Shown piece after piece: positions 35,952-48,238 of a stretch of 64,000 nucleotides of DNA. Within the stretch, counting starts at the first letter, position 1, and every line of letters begins with the position of its first letter. The notes beneath the pieces are model-generated. The model did not search any database, was not told the origin of the DNA, and worked only from the letters and a program-made list of their open reading frames with translations. The stretch is from Trema orientale (taxonomy: Eukaryota; Streptophyta; Magnoliopsida; Rosales; Cannabaceae), in assembly GCA_002914845.1 (NCBI GenBank), contig JXTC01000028.1, positions 1,159,203 to 1,223,202 on the forward strand, written 5' to 3'. The position numbers and the translations under genes were made by a program.

Positions 35952-36060
35952 AAAGGTGCCGACTGGTTTAGATGGAAAAGTCTTTTGGCATCCTACCAAA
36001 GCTAAGGATCAAATCCTGGCTGTTCTTTCACCCTTTCTACTTCCATATCTTAGAGGTTTT
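35952..36060 (+). mobile_element. Possible SINE head inside the CACTA interior
   Basis: An A-box exactly matching consensus (TGGTTTAGATGG, 35964-35975) and a B-box (GATCAAATC, 36007-36015) are spaced 43 bp apart, as in tRNA-derived Pol III promoters. Ends and target duplication were not resolved. Confidence 0.4.
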
Positions 36061-38890
36061 GTTGGTTTGTTAGTGTTACTTTGGTTCATGCTAATGAGTT
36101 TACTTGTTATTCACTGTTAGAAGATTTTGCAATTCAAAGGTTCGTGAAAATGCTTGTGAGAACTCTGACATTAATAGCTGTAGTTTTGTGACTCAAGTGT
36201 TCCTTCCAATTATGAGATTTTGTTATTGGTTTTAGATGAACTCGTAGTTAGAAGCTATATCTAATTTTGTTTTAGATCCAGGGGTCAAATTGTCGACTTA
36301 TTCATGGCATAAGCAGAGTCAATTTTGTTTATTTATTACAAATTCTTTTTTCTCTTTTTTGGTCATATGGCTCTGTTTTTTTTTCCTCTTTAGTCAAGAT
36401 TGTATCAAGCTAAGTGTTTCACCGTACTCTTTCTATAGATCCTTCAGAAGTTACATCGTTAAGATCTTACAAATCTGATTTGTTTAACAAGAGAGGTAAT
36501 TGAGCCATGTATTTAAAGTGTAAATTTCATGTTCTTAAGGTCTTCATACCCATTTCTCACTCTCCAATTAAACATATGTATATATAAAATTTTTCTAAAC
36601 GTAGAACAAGTGAGTAAATGATTGATTGCCATGCTTTGAGTGTTTCATATATGACTTTATCAAATATGGTGTGTGACTTATTCGTAGCCTTGTTTGTTTT
36701 TATATGGAGTCCAGCTGACTCTCGAAATGATTGAGTTCATTTTTTTTATCCTTTTTTATATGAAGAAGTTCTAGGAGCGTCCCTTGTGTAATATTGACAA
36801 CTTAATCTACAAAACTGACTACAAGTTCGTTTGTACAAATCCTTATAAATCTGTTTCTAGATGGTGGAACTTCTAAGAATCTACATTCTTATTGACTAAC
36901 TCTACTCTGAAGATCTAAGCTTCCTCTTTTCTTCTCTATTCTAATGTTGCAAGATCATGGAATCCATTTGAGTCTTTTAAGTTCATGATTTGTTTTTATT
37001 TCTTCTTGTCTTAAACTTTCTTTTTTGTATGTTCTGCATCTACCGTGCAAGAATCTTTGTACTTTTTTGATTTATTCTTCATGTCTTAAGCTTTCTTTTT
37101 TTGTATGTGCTGCTTCTACTGTTTAAGGATTCTGTTTGTATTTTGTGTGAAATTTTTTACACAGGATTTTCAATTTACTTCTCTGCAACTTGGTTATTCC
37201 CTTTACATATTATTATCAATTAGGATTCTCAATTTACATGTCATTCACAAGCTTCGTAGCAGACTACAAAGATTCAAAAAGATTGATGATCTCTTATTCA
37301 AGAATTTGGAGGCAGATAAGATTTCCTAGTGCGTTCTTTGAGATGGTGTTAACTTAAAAATTTAATCATTGATGAGATTTCATTTCTACTTATTGAGCAA
37401 TATTTCTTCGTAGTTATTTTATCGGATTGTTTTCCTTGTTTTGGTGGATTTTGTTCCCATGAATTATTTGGGTTAAGGGTATTGTCTTTGTGTTACTTAT
37501 AGTTGGTATTTTGGATAGAGTTTTTTCTCTACTTGATTGCTAAGCTGGTTAATTGGTATATTCATGTGACTAAGATAGGCTTTTATCCAAGTAAACTTGT
37601 CTCATTGTTATAGTTATGTGGTTTAGATAGATCACAAAATTTGATCTTAAGTAATGCATTGATAGGAATTCGTTGGACTGAGTTATTTATTGATAGTTGA
37701 ATTTCGTGTTTGTGTGACTCCTTGCACTAAATGACAAGGTTTGGAAAAGGGAAAAAAAAGAAACAAAGAAACTAACCTGATTCCTAAGAATGAGGAAATT
37801 CTATTATTGTTCTTATTTTATTATTTTCATTCCTGGTGTACTTTGAATCAGGGGCCAAATGAACCGAAATTCTTATCCTTGATAAGCTTTTTCCAAACTT
37901 TAGCTCAAATAATTTATCATTTTATTATCTTGTTTCTTAAAATATTGTTCTGCCCTTTCGATGTGTGTTGTTTTCATTTATTGACAATCCACCACTAATA
38001 GTTATGAACTATTATAGTAAAAAAAAAAAAAAAAGGGACCTAAAGCATTTTACGTAGTCTTCATTTGAATCCATCTTTAATAATCTACTATGGAAGTCTA
38101 TGTAAATTAGTTTTTGGATTTGAGCAAAGCTTTGAATGGTCTGATATATTTTTTTTCTTTTAATGGAACTTATGTCCTTTGTAGTAGAATTATTTACTTA
38201 TCTTGAATTAGACAAAAAATTTCTCTCTGTTTGATTCTTTATCTCTTTCTTTTTCATTTTGAATGGTACTGGTCACATTTTGGGAAATAATGGGGAGAGC
38301 GAGGTGTTTGGAATTGTTGAGAGAGTAGAATTTCATATTGACTTCTTAATGAATTAATATGCCCATTCTTTACTTTTTAATTCTAGCTTTATATTGTTCT
38401 ATTAAAATTATGTTGTAATATTTTTTTCTCTTGATTGGCTTGTAGTCGAACAAGGGATTCTTAAATTACAGTGCCGAACGAAATCAACCTCCAATATCTT
38501 GAGAACAAAAAGTATGTGAGAAATTTACACTCCTTTGATTCAAGAGACCTATGAAGAACTTTAAACTTCTTTATTTATTTATTTGTTATGAACATGGTTT
38601 TGTACTTGATAATGTAAGTAGTAATCTTTGTTGGATGAAACTTGCTTGTATTTAGTTAATGTTTATATATATGGAATCAAACAAAAGTTTTTTTTGGTAT
38701 TGAATTTTACTTGATTTGGGCTAGAATTTTAAATATTATTTTATATATTGATTAACATAAATGTAATTATAGTATTTATGCAATAAAAGGATACATAAAC
38801 AAACTAGGGGAAAAAAAAGAATGGCTGAAATATTATTATTGAATGTCTTTAAAATTGACTAATTATATTGTACCTCAAAAAAATAAAAAA
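36061..38890. other. CACTA interior, intron-like T-rich sequence
   Basis: Long T-rich stretches resemble plant intron sequence. A 37105-37329 frame ends VIHKLRSRLQRFKKIDDLLFKNLEADKIS, preceded by TTTTACACAG (acceptor-like). It could be another captured exon but matches no family I recognise. Confidence 0.35.
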
Positions 38891-39284
38891 AAGAATGCCC
38901 ATAGGATACCAAGGCGCCTAAAAAGTGCCTTCATATGTCTACTAAGGCGCTTTTTAGGTGCGTTGGTATCTAGGACCTACTACGGCGCCTAAAAAGCGCT
39001 TTAGTATGTCTACCAAGGCACTTTTTAGGCGCCTTGGTATCTAGGACCTACCACGGCGACTAAAAAGCGCCTTGGTATGTCTACCAAGGCGCTTCTTAGG
39101 TGCCTTGTTATCCAGAACCTATCACGGCACCTGGAACCAAGGTGCATTTGAGGGCACCGTGGTAAGCCTTTCAAGGCGCTTTTAAAGTACCTTGAAAGAC
39201 CATTTTTCTTGTAGTGTATTTATTTTTTCCTTTTTAATATTATTTCTATCGTTAGTTTCTTCTAGTTTTGTCACAAATCATAGG

Positions 39285-39990
39285 AAAACATAAAAGATTC
39301 TAGGAAACTAGTAGTTTCTTTCTAGTATAATATCATGTATGTAGGTAAATCATAGGAAATCAGTCTGGTTTTTTTTTCCCCTTAGTGGAATGCTCTATAT
39401 TTAAGTAAATCCCAAGAAACCACAAAAGTTTCCTAAAAATCAGTTTGGTTTCCTTTTAGTAGAATATCTGGTACGTAAGTAAATCATAGCAACTACAAAG
39501 ATTTCGTAGAAACCAGTTTGGTTTCCTTTTAGTAGAATGCCCAGTACGTAAGTAAATCATAGGAAATTACCAAGATTTCCAAGAAATCAGTATGGTTTTC
39601 TTTTAGAAGAATGCTCTGTAGCTAAAAAAATCACAAGAAACCATAAAAGTTTACTGGAAACCAAATAGTTTAGTTTCCTTTTAGCAGAATGTCATGTATG
39701 TAAGTAAATCACAAGAATCCACAAAGGTTTCTAGGATACCAGTTTAGTTTTCTTTTACCAAAACACTCTGTAGCTAAGTAAATCACAAGAAACCACAAAG
39801 ATTTCCTAGAAACCAATTTAGTTTCTATGCAGCAGAATATCTTGTAGCTAACTAAATCACATAAAACTACAAAAGTTTCCTGTAAACCAGTTTGGTTTCC
39901 TTTTAGCATAATGCCATGTAGCTAAGTAAATCACGAAAAACTACAAAAGTTTCTTAAAAACTAGTTTGGTTTCCATGTAGCAGAATAATT
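39285..39990. repeat. Minisatellite, ~74-bp period, about nine to ten copies
   Basis: Repeating unit of the form 'AAGTAAATCACAAGAAACCACAAA.GTTTCCTAGAAACCAGTTTGGTTTCCTTTTAGCAGAATGYC.TGTA', broken here by dots. Anchor words AGTAAATC recur at 39344, 39404, 39478, 39551, about 39624, 39703, 39777, 39851 and 39925, mostly 73-79 bp apart. It starts directly to the right of the CACTA element. No coding capacity. Confidence 0.85.
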
Positions 39991-40479
39991 TGATTTCTTG
40001 GTAACTAGATTGGTTTCTAATTGTAATTGGAAACCAATTTAGTTACTAGCCAAATTAGTTTATGGTTTCTCAAATTGTAAGAGATTCTTTTTAAGGAAAA
40101 AAAGAGCTAGGAAAAAAAACAATGAGTTATATGGACTAATAAAAAAGAGACAATTTTTTTAAGGAATAAAAAAATTAAGGAAAAAAAAACCAATCTACTA
40201 GGAATAAAAAAAAAGAAGGATTAAAAAGAAGAATTTTTTTTTTAAGAAAAAAAAAGAGTTAGGAAAAAAAACAGTGAAGTGTATGGACTAATAAAAAAAG
40301 AGAATTTTTTTAAAAAAAATAATTAAGGAAAAAAACTAATCTAATATAATAAAAAAAAGTATGATTAAAAAGAACTAAAAAAAGAATTTTTTTTTTTTTG
40401 TGGAAAAAAAAGGAGTTTCGAGAAAAAAAAAAAAAAACAATGTATATGGACTGAGAATCTAAGATTTGATCTCAAAATG

Positions 40480-42515
40480 GAGAGGTGGAAAGTAAACAAG
40501 GTAATCAACACTGCCAATAGAAGCTTTTAGCTATTATCGAAAACCCCAGTGCATTCAATGAATTGCATGGCCTCATACACAATTCAAAACCTTCCTTAGT
40601 GTTTATTATGGAAACTCACTTATACGAGAGAAGTGCTAGTTCAGTCAAGGGTAAGATTGGCTTTCAGAATGGTGTTTTTATTGATAGTCATGGGCGTAGT
40701 GGGGGGCTTATGCTATGCTGGAATAGAGATATAGATGTGGAAGTAAAGAGTTTTTCATCCAGATATGTGGAGTGTTTTGTTAATTTAAGGGATAGATGGG
40801 TTTGGCATTTTACAGGTGTTTATGGTAACCCATATTTATGCTGTAGACGACGTACTTAGGAGCCTTAAGACATCTCTCTTCTTTGTCTAGGGCTCCGTGG
40901 TGCTGTATTGGTGACTTTAATACAATAATCAACCTTGATGAGAAGAAGGGTGGGTCTGACAAGAGTTTCAGGTCCATGGATAAGTTCAAGGACACTTTGG
41001 ATAGTTGTGATTCTCGAGATATGGGATTTGTTGGTTCTCATATGACTTGGAATAATGGAAGAGGAGGTAAGGCAAATATCCAAGAGAGGTTGGATAGAGG
41101 AGTTACGAATACGAACTGGTTTATTTTGTTTCCTTTCTATAGACTCTCTCACTTAGACTTATTCTATTGGATATCGGCATGTCTCTCATTTAGAGCAGTA
41201 GAGTAGATAGACATGGTTCGTTTCATTTTATTTTGAATTTGGCTAGCTCAAAGATGATGATTGTCTGGGTATTGTTACTGATTTATGAGAGAGTCATGAT
41301 TTTGGGGATATAATTAAGTTGTTTGTTTCTAGTCTGTGGGGCTGTGGTTCGAAGCTGAGGAGTTGGAGCAGTAAACAGTTTGGCAATATTACTAAAAGTA
41401 TCGATGCCACATGGAAAGCTCTTGATCATTTATATTAGTCTCCCCAAACACTACCTTCTATTTTATCTATTAGGAGTTTAAATCATGAGCTAGAGAAGCT
41501 TTTGTTACTGGAGGAGCATTATTGGCGGCAAAAGGGGTCGATTCAATTGGCTTAAAGGAGGAGACACTAACATGAAGTTTTTCTATAGTAAAGCAAATCA
41601 GAGGAAGAAGCAGAACATTATCTGAGGGTTGGAAGACAACGATGGGAGGTGGCATGATAAGACTGAGGATATAACTCAAATTATTGAACAATATTTTGGT
41701 GATATCTTTCGATACAAAAATTCTTCTAAGAAGGAGTTTGCTTGGGCTACTACTTGTATTAAGCCAAAAGATACCTCAAAGATGAATTAGGCTTTATTGG
41801 AACCTTTATCTGGAGATGAGATTAAGCATGCTGTCTTTAGTATAGAGCTAACTAAAGCCTCTAGTCCAGATGGTCTTCATACAATTTTTTATCAGAAAGC
41901 TTGGCATATTGTAGGTGATGGAGTGATCAGAATTTGTCTTAGTATTTTGAATGGTGATCAAGGTACGGGCGCTCTCAATAAAACTAATGTAAGGCTCATT
42001 CCTAAGGTATCTTTTTCTAGAATAGTTTTAGATTTTAGGCCAATTACTTATGCAATGTGATTTACAAAATAATTACGAAGATGATAGCTAATAAGCTTAA
42101 AAGAGTTCTTTCGGTGGTAATTTCAGACTTGCAAAGTGTTTTTGTATTGAGGAGAGTCATCTCAGATAACACTATTGTGGCATTTGAGATGTTGCATTCA
42201 ATGAAAAATAGGAAATACAGACATAAGGGATGGATAAGCCTTAAACTTGACATGAGTAAGGCCTATGACCGTGTGGAGTGAAGTTTCCTTGACAGAATCA
42301 TGGTTACTCTTGGTTTCTATTCTCAATGGCAATAATTAGTTTTGCGGTGTATTTCCGGGCTGTCTTTATGATTAACGGAGTTGCTCGAGATGATATAACT
42401 TCTCAAAGTAGATTGAGATAAGGCTGTCCTCTTTCACCCTATCTCTTTCTTCTATGCACAAAGGGTTTATCTTTGTTAATAAAACATAAGGAGAGGAGGG
42501 GAGATTGACCAGTAT
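40480..42515 (+). mobile_element. Broken L1-type LINE (ORF2: endonuclease and part of RT)
   Basis: Conceptual pieces appear in order. The APE-type endonuclease (40563-41206) has LVFIMETHL, GGLMLCWNRDI, WHFTGVYGNP, WCCIGDFNTII and MTWNNGRGGKANIQERLDRG. The N-terminal reverse transcriptase (41797-42281) has [32 protein letters not shown] and [14 protein letters not shown] trace of PLSPYLFLLC follows at about 42430. The RT catalytic YADD region, the C-terminal part and any poly(A) tail are missing, so the copy is 3'-incomplete. Several stops and frame changes (for example around 40857, 41205, 42058 and 42279) break it. No target duplication was found. Confidence 0.85.
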
Positions 42516-43199
42516 GGATAGGTAAAAAAAAAATATATGTACTGGATTAGTGCCCTATATATATATATTTCAAATTTCATAATTTTATAGTTTCTCTTTA
42601 TATTTGTAACATTTTAGCTTATAAATATGTTGCGATTTCAGAAGGGCATGTCACTGCAACAAATAAGGTCTATTATCGCATATTACCATAGTATTTTCAA
42701 AAAAGGGTCATTAAGATTTTTTTTAATAGCATAACTGGTTATAATTTTAAAAAGGTCACATATTCAAATAAAAAATTATATTATAGTACATACTATCACT
42801 CTAACTATAACATCTTTAAAAAAACTAACTTTTATAAAATAATTTCAAGTATAGACACTTTAGTTTGTAAATTTAAAACTAAATCTGATAAGTAAAAACT
42901 TAATTAGAAGAGGGAAACTAAAACTAATATGAAAATAGAAGAGGGAAAATGTAAAAATAGAAGAGGAAAAACAATGATAGAGAGGGAAGAAATTTGTCAA
43001 ACCTAAAAAATTTCCCAAACCCCAAATTTCTCAAATCCAGACCCCAAGTTATAGAAGATGACCATGGAGATGACAATGGCTGAACCTAGCTAATCTCCCT
43101 CGACCCTGTACATTAATAACCTCGCTACCCTCGACTCCATCTCTAAACCTTGTCGCCCCTAACCCAAATTGTGGAGATGAGCCAAACTCAAAACTATTC

Positions 43200-43560
43200 C
43201 AACCAGCGCACAACCTGAAATTTTACTAGATCGACTCAAATCAGAGGTAGCCCAGCTTCTGTGAGGCAAGGAGAAGTCATTCACGAAGGTCGAAGAACCC
43301 AGCTTAAATCAGATCGACTCAAATCAGAGGCTGGGCATTGGAAAAAGTCGCACAGATTTTTTCTTCTCTGTTTAAGACGGCAAAAGAACCTTGCTCGTAG
43401 CCCTTGTATGACAGAAGAAACTAGCTCGCACGACCCCTTGTAAATACCCAGCTCTAACACGAGATATACCCATCACGAACCAAGATCAAACGTGAGGCAA
43501 ACAACTACCCTATGATGAAGCCAGCTATCCCAAGACCTTCCATAACTCTTAAAGACCTTT
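43200..43560 (+). repeat. Short direct repeat inside CACTA-2
   Basis: AGATCGACTCAAATCAGAGG occurs at about 43229 and 43312 (83 bp apart). The 60-codon frame at 43261-43443 spans part of it and is not recognised as a gene. Confidence 0.5.
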
Positions 43561-45521
43561 TTTTTCGCTTTTTTAAATGGATTATTGATTTCAGGTAAGT
43601 TTCAGTGTAAGTTATATTTGGTTTTCATTTTTGTATAGATTTTGAAATGATGAAATAGAAAAATAGAGCTTCCTCTGAGTTTCGTTGAGATATAGCCATG
43701 AACCCCTTTGGTGTTTTTGTTCCCTTTGGTGTTTTTGTTCTTCTTTCATAAATTGAATTTTTTTATCTGAATTTCTTGGTATTTTTCCTATAATATATCT
43801 GATATGAAGACTAACGTATCTTATTGGAATCCTTAATTCTCACTAGAATTGGAATCCCTAACATATCTGATTATATTTTTTTCATTTTTTTTTTCTTCTG
43901 TGTGGATATATGCAGTAAGAAAATGCAGAGCAAAGTTTATCAAATCAGGAGACCTTAGCCAATAGCCCTTACTTGAGACCTTAAGCTATTAAGCCCAATA
44001 AATCTAACTCGTATACATCAAAGACTAGGTATATTTGCTTGTGACTAGGTATAAATTATTTAGATATTACGCTTCATGTTTACATATATGCTCTCAAAAT
44101 AAGAGACTATCATTGGCATAAGTCACCGACAGGACATAAGTAAATAAGGATTGAATAGACTAAAGTGATTTATTCATCAAATATTTTTAGTGTAGATGAT
44201 TACTATTTCATTTATGTTGGTATATTATGCATGACTTCATTCAAGAATTGGATTATAAAATGATCCAAAACCAGAATATGAAATTCGAAACTTAATTAGA
44301 GGCAGAGAGCTAAAGTGTTTTACAACTATTGATTTATTATTGTTTAAGAATGCTTCATTACTAGTTTTTTTAGGCATCATTTAATGTGCGTTGTTGACCT
44401 CTCCATAAATGTAATCTTAACCCTTTTTCCTTGCCTATAAATTATTAGAATTGTCTTGAGTGCCAAAGAAATATTAAAGGAAGGAAATATTTTACATGTA
44501 TATTGTATTGATGGAAATGTTCTTACTTTTGTGAAATAGAAATTTGAATTAGTAACATATTCATATTAATCTTTGATGGAAATAGGATTTTTTTTTTTTA
44601 ACTATTGTTGTTATTTGAAATTGTAATGGATACAAGACACATAGATTAAAGCTTGTTCCTGGTTTTTTGAAAGGAGAATCTAGCGCAAAATTCTATTAGA
44701 TCAAATTTTGCAATTGAGGGACCAGTAGCAGCCACAGTTAATTGTGTTTGAGGTATGCAATTCTACTATTGTTATGTCCTTTTGATTTATATATATCTTT
44801 CTCAAAGAACTAAAAACACTATAATACTAGAGAGTATTATAGACTATAGTTAATTATGGATATTAATGGATGAGTTATGTTTTTTTATCTTTTTATTTTA
44901 TCTTTCAGGTGGAGATTTATCTTGGAGGACAAGTTAAAGCTCATAAGATGGGTAAAATATTTTGTAATAATTATGTATTATAGCTAAATAATTTTTTTTT
45001 TGTAATCCTTAAATAAATGTTTTATGTTTTAATATGTGTAATTGGTATGAACTTTATTCCAATAACTTGGATTGTAATACCTATCACTTTAGAAGTTGGA
45101 GAAGCTTTGGTATGAACTTTATTCCATCTTGGTTTGTAGTACCCGGATGGTTTGAAGCTGTAAATTTTATTCTTTAGTTTTATTTTGCAATCAATTAAAG
45201 AAGAATCAAGAATTTTTTTATCTTGCTTATAAGTGATATAACTAAGATGCCAAATAATAGTTTTATTGCTCTTAAGTTAGCTCACCAAACAACATATATA
45301 TGATCAAATTTACTCTTACTAAAGAATGCACTTCATACATTCATGGCTAAAAGGAACAATGCTATTCTTGATATACACTTGCTGATTTTGTACTTAACTC
45401 TAGATTAAGAAGCTGTCTTATTTCGTTGTGTTTAATTTATCAAATAATATATATTTTCTTCGTCTAGGACAAATTGAAAACTATTTAGTAAAATCCTACA
45501 TTATCTAGTACTACCAATATT

Positions 45522-46210
45522 TTTAAGGATGCTTTAACTGTCATGCTTGGTCCGGATAGACGTGGAGCAATAAGAGGATTTGGTCGTGGAGTCAATGCAA
45601 CAAAGCTAGAGATTATTTCGAAAAGTAATGATAATATATCTCGTTTAGAAGATAAATGCGAGGAGCAAGTTAAATATTTACAAGAAACAGTGACTCTCTT
45701 ATTGAAAAATCAGGTAAGTTTCTCACTTTAACAATAATTATAGATAATGCAAATTACTAATTAATATTCTCCATTTGTTGTAGGGTGCAAGTACTATTTG
45801 TAGTGAAAACCTATTCCTTCTCCATTAGTAATTTATTTTCTTTATACCTTTGTGACATTTAATTTTTTTATTTGATACTTAATTATGACATTAATTAATG
45901 TGACTTATATTAATTAATTTGAGTATATCTATACTGAAGAGTGTGAACACTGGTTCAAATAAGGATAAATGCAAGTTACTTGATTGTTTTGGTTCTGGAG
46001 AAGTTGTCGTTGAGGGACGTTAGTTTTCAAGTAATCTAAAGGATATTGTTCATCATATAATACTTGGACCTAATGATGTGAGAGTTTGGGTTGATGTAGC
46101 AAAAAAACTAGAAGCATTTTTATGGAGATCTACTTCTTCAATAAAAACTATTGATGAAGCTCTTGGTAGTAATATTGTATTGCCAGCAGATAAAGTTCTT
46201 AGAAGGTGAG
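45522..46210 (+). pseudogene. CACTA transposase-associated (TNPA-like / plant transposase family) gene remnant
   Basis: The first piece (45522-45713) reads KDALTVMLGPDRRGAIRGFGRGVNATKLEI and then a coiled-coil-like ISRLEDKCEEQVKYLQETVTLLLKNQ. It ends at a CAG|GTAAG donor. The second piece (about 45957-46210) reads NKDKCKLLDCFGSGEVVVEGR, then, after an in-frame TAG at 46021-46023 where the family usually has Trp, FSSNLKDIVHHIILGPNDVRVWVDVAKKLEAFLWRSTSSIKTIDEALGSNIVLPADKV. This pattern (LGP.R.G..RG.G; VWVD.AKK..AFLWR) is typical of plant En/Spm-associated proteins, including the DUF8039-type C-terminal domain. The catalytic TNPD-type transposase is not seen. The gene is non-functional as read. 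Confidence 0.75.
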
Positions 46211-47436
46211 TAAAATAACAAAATTATATTTATATCTACACAAATTACTTTCTTTTGTCATTGATGAAATAAGTAGTACTGAACATGCTATATACATGTT
46301 CTATACATTGGAAATGAGAGCATAAATTGATCAATTTCTACCTAAGGTATTAACTCATAAAACTGTCAGTATCTTTTGAATTATTAACTTGCACTTATGT
46401 TATTCTTTTTATATTTTGCACATAATTAGTAGCTGAGATTTATATCCTTTTTCTAACTTAGGCAACTTATATAGTTTAGTCTAAATAATTATCTACAAAT
46501 TGTCTATTACTTTTATAGATGCATGATTGAAACTAAGTTTATTCTTTTATGCTATGTGGTTGTTAAATCATGAACATGAGGTGGTTTTAATTCTATATTG
46601 TGGGATTGCAATCTTATTATATACTTGTGAAATCTTTTTTTAATTCACATTGCTGATTGTTTTTCCAATTGTCTACAGTTAAGAGTACTATATTGTTGGT
46701 GACTATATATTTTGCCTAGGATATTGGAGCACATGTTGTTTAGCCCTTGGTCTAAAGATGTGGAGAGGAATCTTATGATTATTGTAGTTTGAACTTTGTT
46801 GTTCTTGATCTATGTAGTTGTATTTTGAATTATTACACTCCTTTTTGTTGGACACTATTATGTACCACTTAATGAAGTGTACTAGTTAAATTTTATGTAA
46901 TTGTCATCAGGACAATGTCTGGATCTTATATTATGTTACATAAAGTATTTTATTTTAAATGCTTCTTTTAAAGCATTCTTGTGTAGATTATTCTACAAAT
47001 CATTTTAGTCAAAGTTTTTACATTTAAAAGGATCAATTGAAAAATAGTGTCAGGAAAAAAAATAAAAAACATTATGGTTAACGATATATAACAGCAAGCA
47101 ATACATGCTATAAAATCATTTTCGCATCACATCAAAGATACTATAAAAAGGTTTTTATAGCATTCTACAAAAGCTATAATAGGATTTTTACAGCTTATGA
47201 AAAATGTTATAAAAGAGTTTCAATAGCGAGCTAAAAATGCTATGAAAGATATTCTGCGGCACTTAAAAATATTATAGAAGAGCTTTCTATAGCATACGGG
47301 ATAGCATTCAAAAAACGCTATGAAAAGGATTGACTTATAATAGCGGGGACTTTTATAGCAAGCGCAAAAATGCTATCGAAACTCTTTTATAGCATTTTTT
47401 TATACGCTATCATGTCCAGTTTTTGTTGTAGTGTGC

Positions 47437-47977
47437 TTTGATAGTGATAGGTGGTCTGTTATTGAATTTCCTAACTCAATTTAATTAAATACAAAAAAAT
47501 AAACTTTCAAAAATCAATAAAATTAATAATTATTGAATTAAATGCCCTTAATTAGGGAATTTGAATTAATTTCTTCATGCTAAAAATCTTTATCTTCAAT
47601 TTCGCAAATAATTCTTCCATTTGTGAAGATAGTTATCCTTCCAGATCTAAATATGTTTGTAGTCACATAAATCTAAAATCCGCGATGATTTTTGTTTTTA
47701 TTAATATTTTTTGTTTTATTGGTGTATATACCATTCATATTTGTATCATTTATAATTTGATTAGATTGTATTTTGTTGAAATTCTTCCGATGAATCAATT
47801 AGATTTGGATAGTGAAGAATCAAAATGAATTATTGAAGAACTCTAATCCATCTTTCATGGAGTTTTTTTCTGTGATTGTTAACGGGATCACTTTTACATC
47901 AAGATCTTTGAAACTTTTTTCTCTTTTTTTAATACACAACAAATCGAACCTCTTACAAAATTGGGGCTTATAGAAAT
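47437..47977. other. AT-rich intergenic DNA, no gene seen
   Basis: The 83-codon frame at 47577-47828 is low-complexity and without domain. Confidence 0.35.
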
Positions 47978-48238
47978 ATGACCAAATTTTAGGCCTAATT
48001 TCAGTAAATGTCCCTTTGTCAAAAGTTATAGTAAAATGTCCGGTATATATGCATATATACCAAGTGTAAAATTTTATATACCAAGTATAAAAAATTATAT
48101 ACCCAATGCATTTCAGAACAGTAACTAAAATTGGTAGATATGTGTATCTACCAAGTGTAAAAATATATCTACCTGGACATTTAGCTACAAAATTTTAAAA
48201 GTGGACATCTACTTAATTAAATTTAAAATTTTGGTCAT
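47978..48238. mobile_element. Probable MITE with ~36-bp inverted ends
   Basis: The left end ATGACCAAATTTTAGGCC..GTAAATGTCC and the right end GGACATCTAC..AAAATTTTGGTCAT are imperfect inverted copies. The interior has repeated TATATACCAAGTRTAAAA words. No target duplication was resolved. Confidence 0.5.

Larger units (their letters stand above)
34977..39216. mobile_element. Non-autonomous CACTA (En/Spm) transposon, 4240 bp, carrying a host gene fragment
   Basis: The left end is CACTACTAAAAAAAG (34977) and the right end is TTTTTCTTGTAGTG (to 39216), the inverse of the common plant CACTA terminus CACTACAAGAAAA. The 3-bp target duplication TAT/TAT (34974-34976, 39217-39219) is exact. Both subterminal regions (34990-35200, 38900-39190) hold many palindromic units of the type ACCACGGCGCC / CCAAGGCGCCTAAAAAGCGCC, as expected for TNPA-type binding arrays. 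No transposase gene is present. The interior holds the TOM1/TOM3-like leader and exon at about 35260-35640, followed by long T-rich intron-like sequence. Mobilisation would need an autonomous relative. Confidence 0.9.
42652..47433 (+). mobile_element. Second CACTA (En/Spm) transposon, ~4.78 kb, decayed
   Basis: The left end is CACTGCAACAAATAAGG (42652). The right end is TTTTTGTTGTAGTG (to 47433), inverse of CACTACAACAAAAA. The flanks TGT (42649-42651) and TGC (47434-47436) match at two of three bases. The right subterminal region (47090-47410) contains many short repeats and inverted repeats of TATAGCATTYTNAAAAATGCTAT type. Gene remnants lie at 45522-46210. It differs in terminus and subterminal motif from the 34977-39216 element, so it is a different family. 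Confidence 0.8.
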
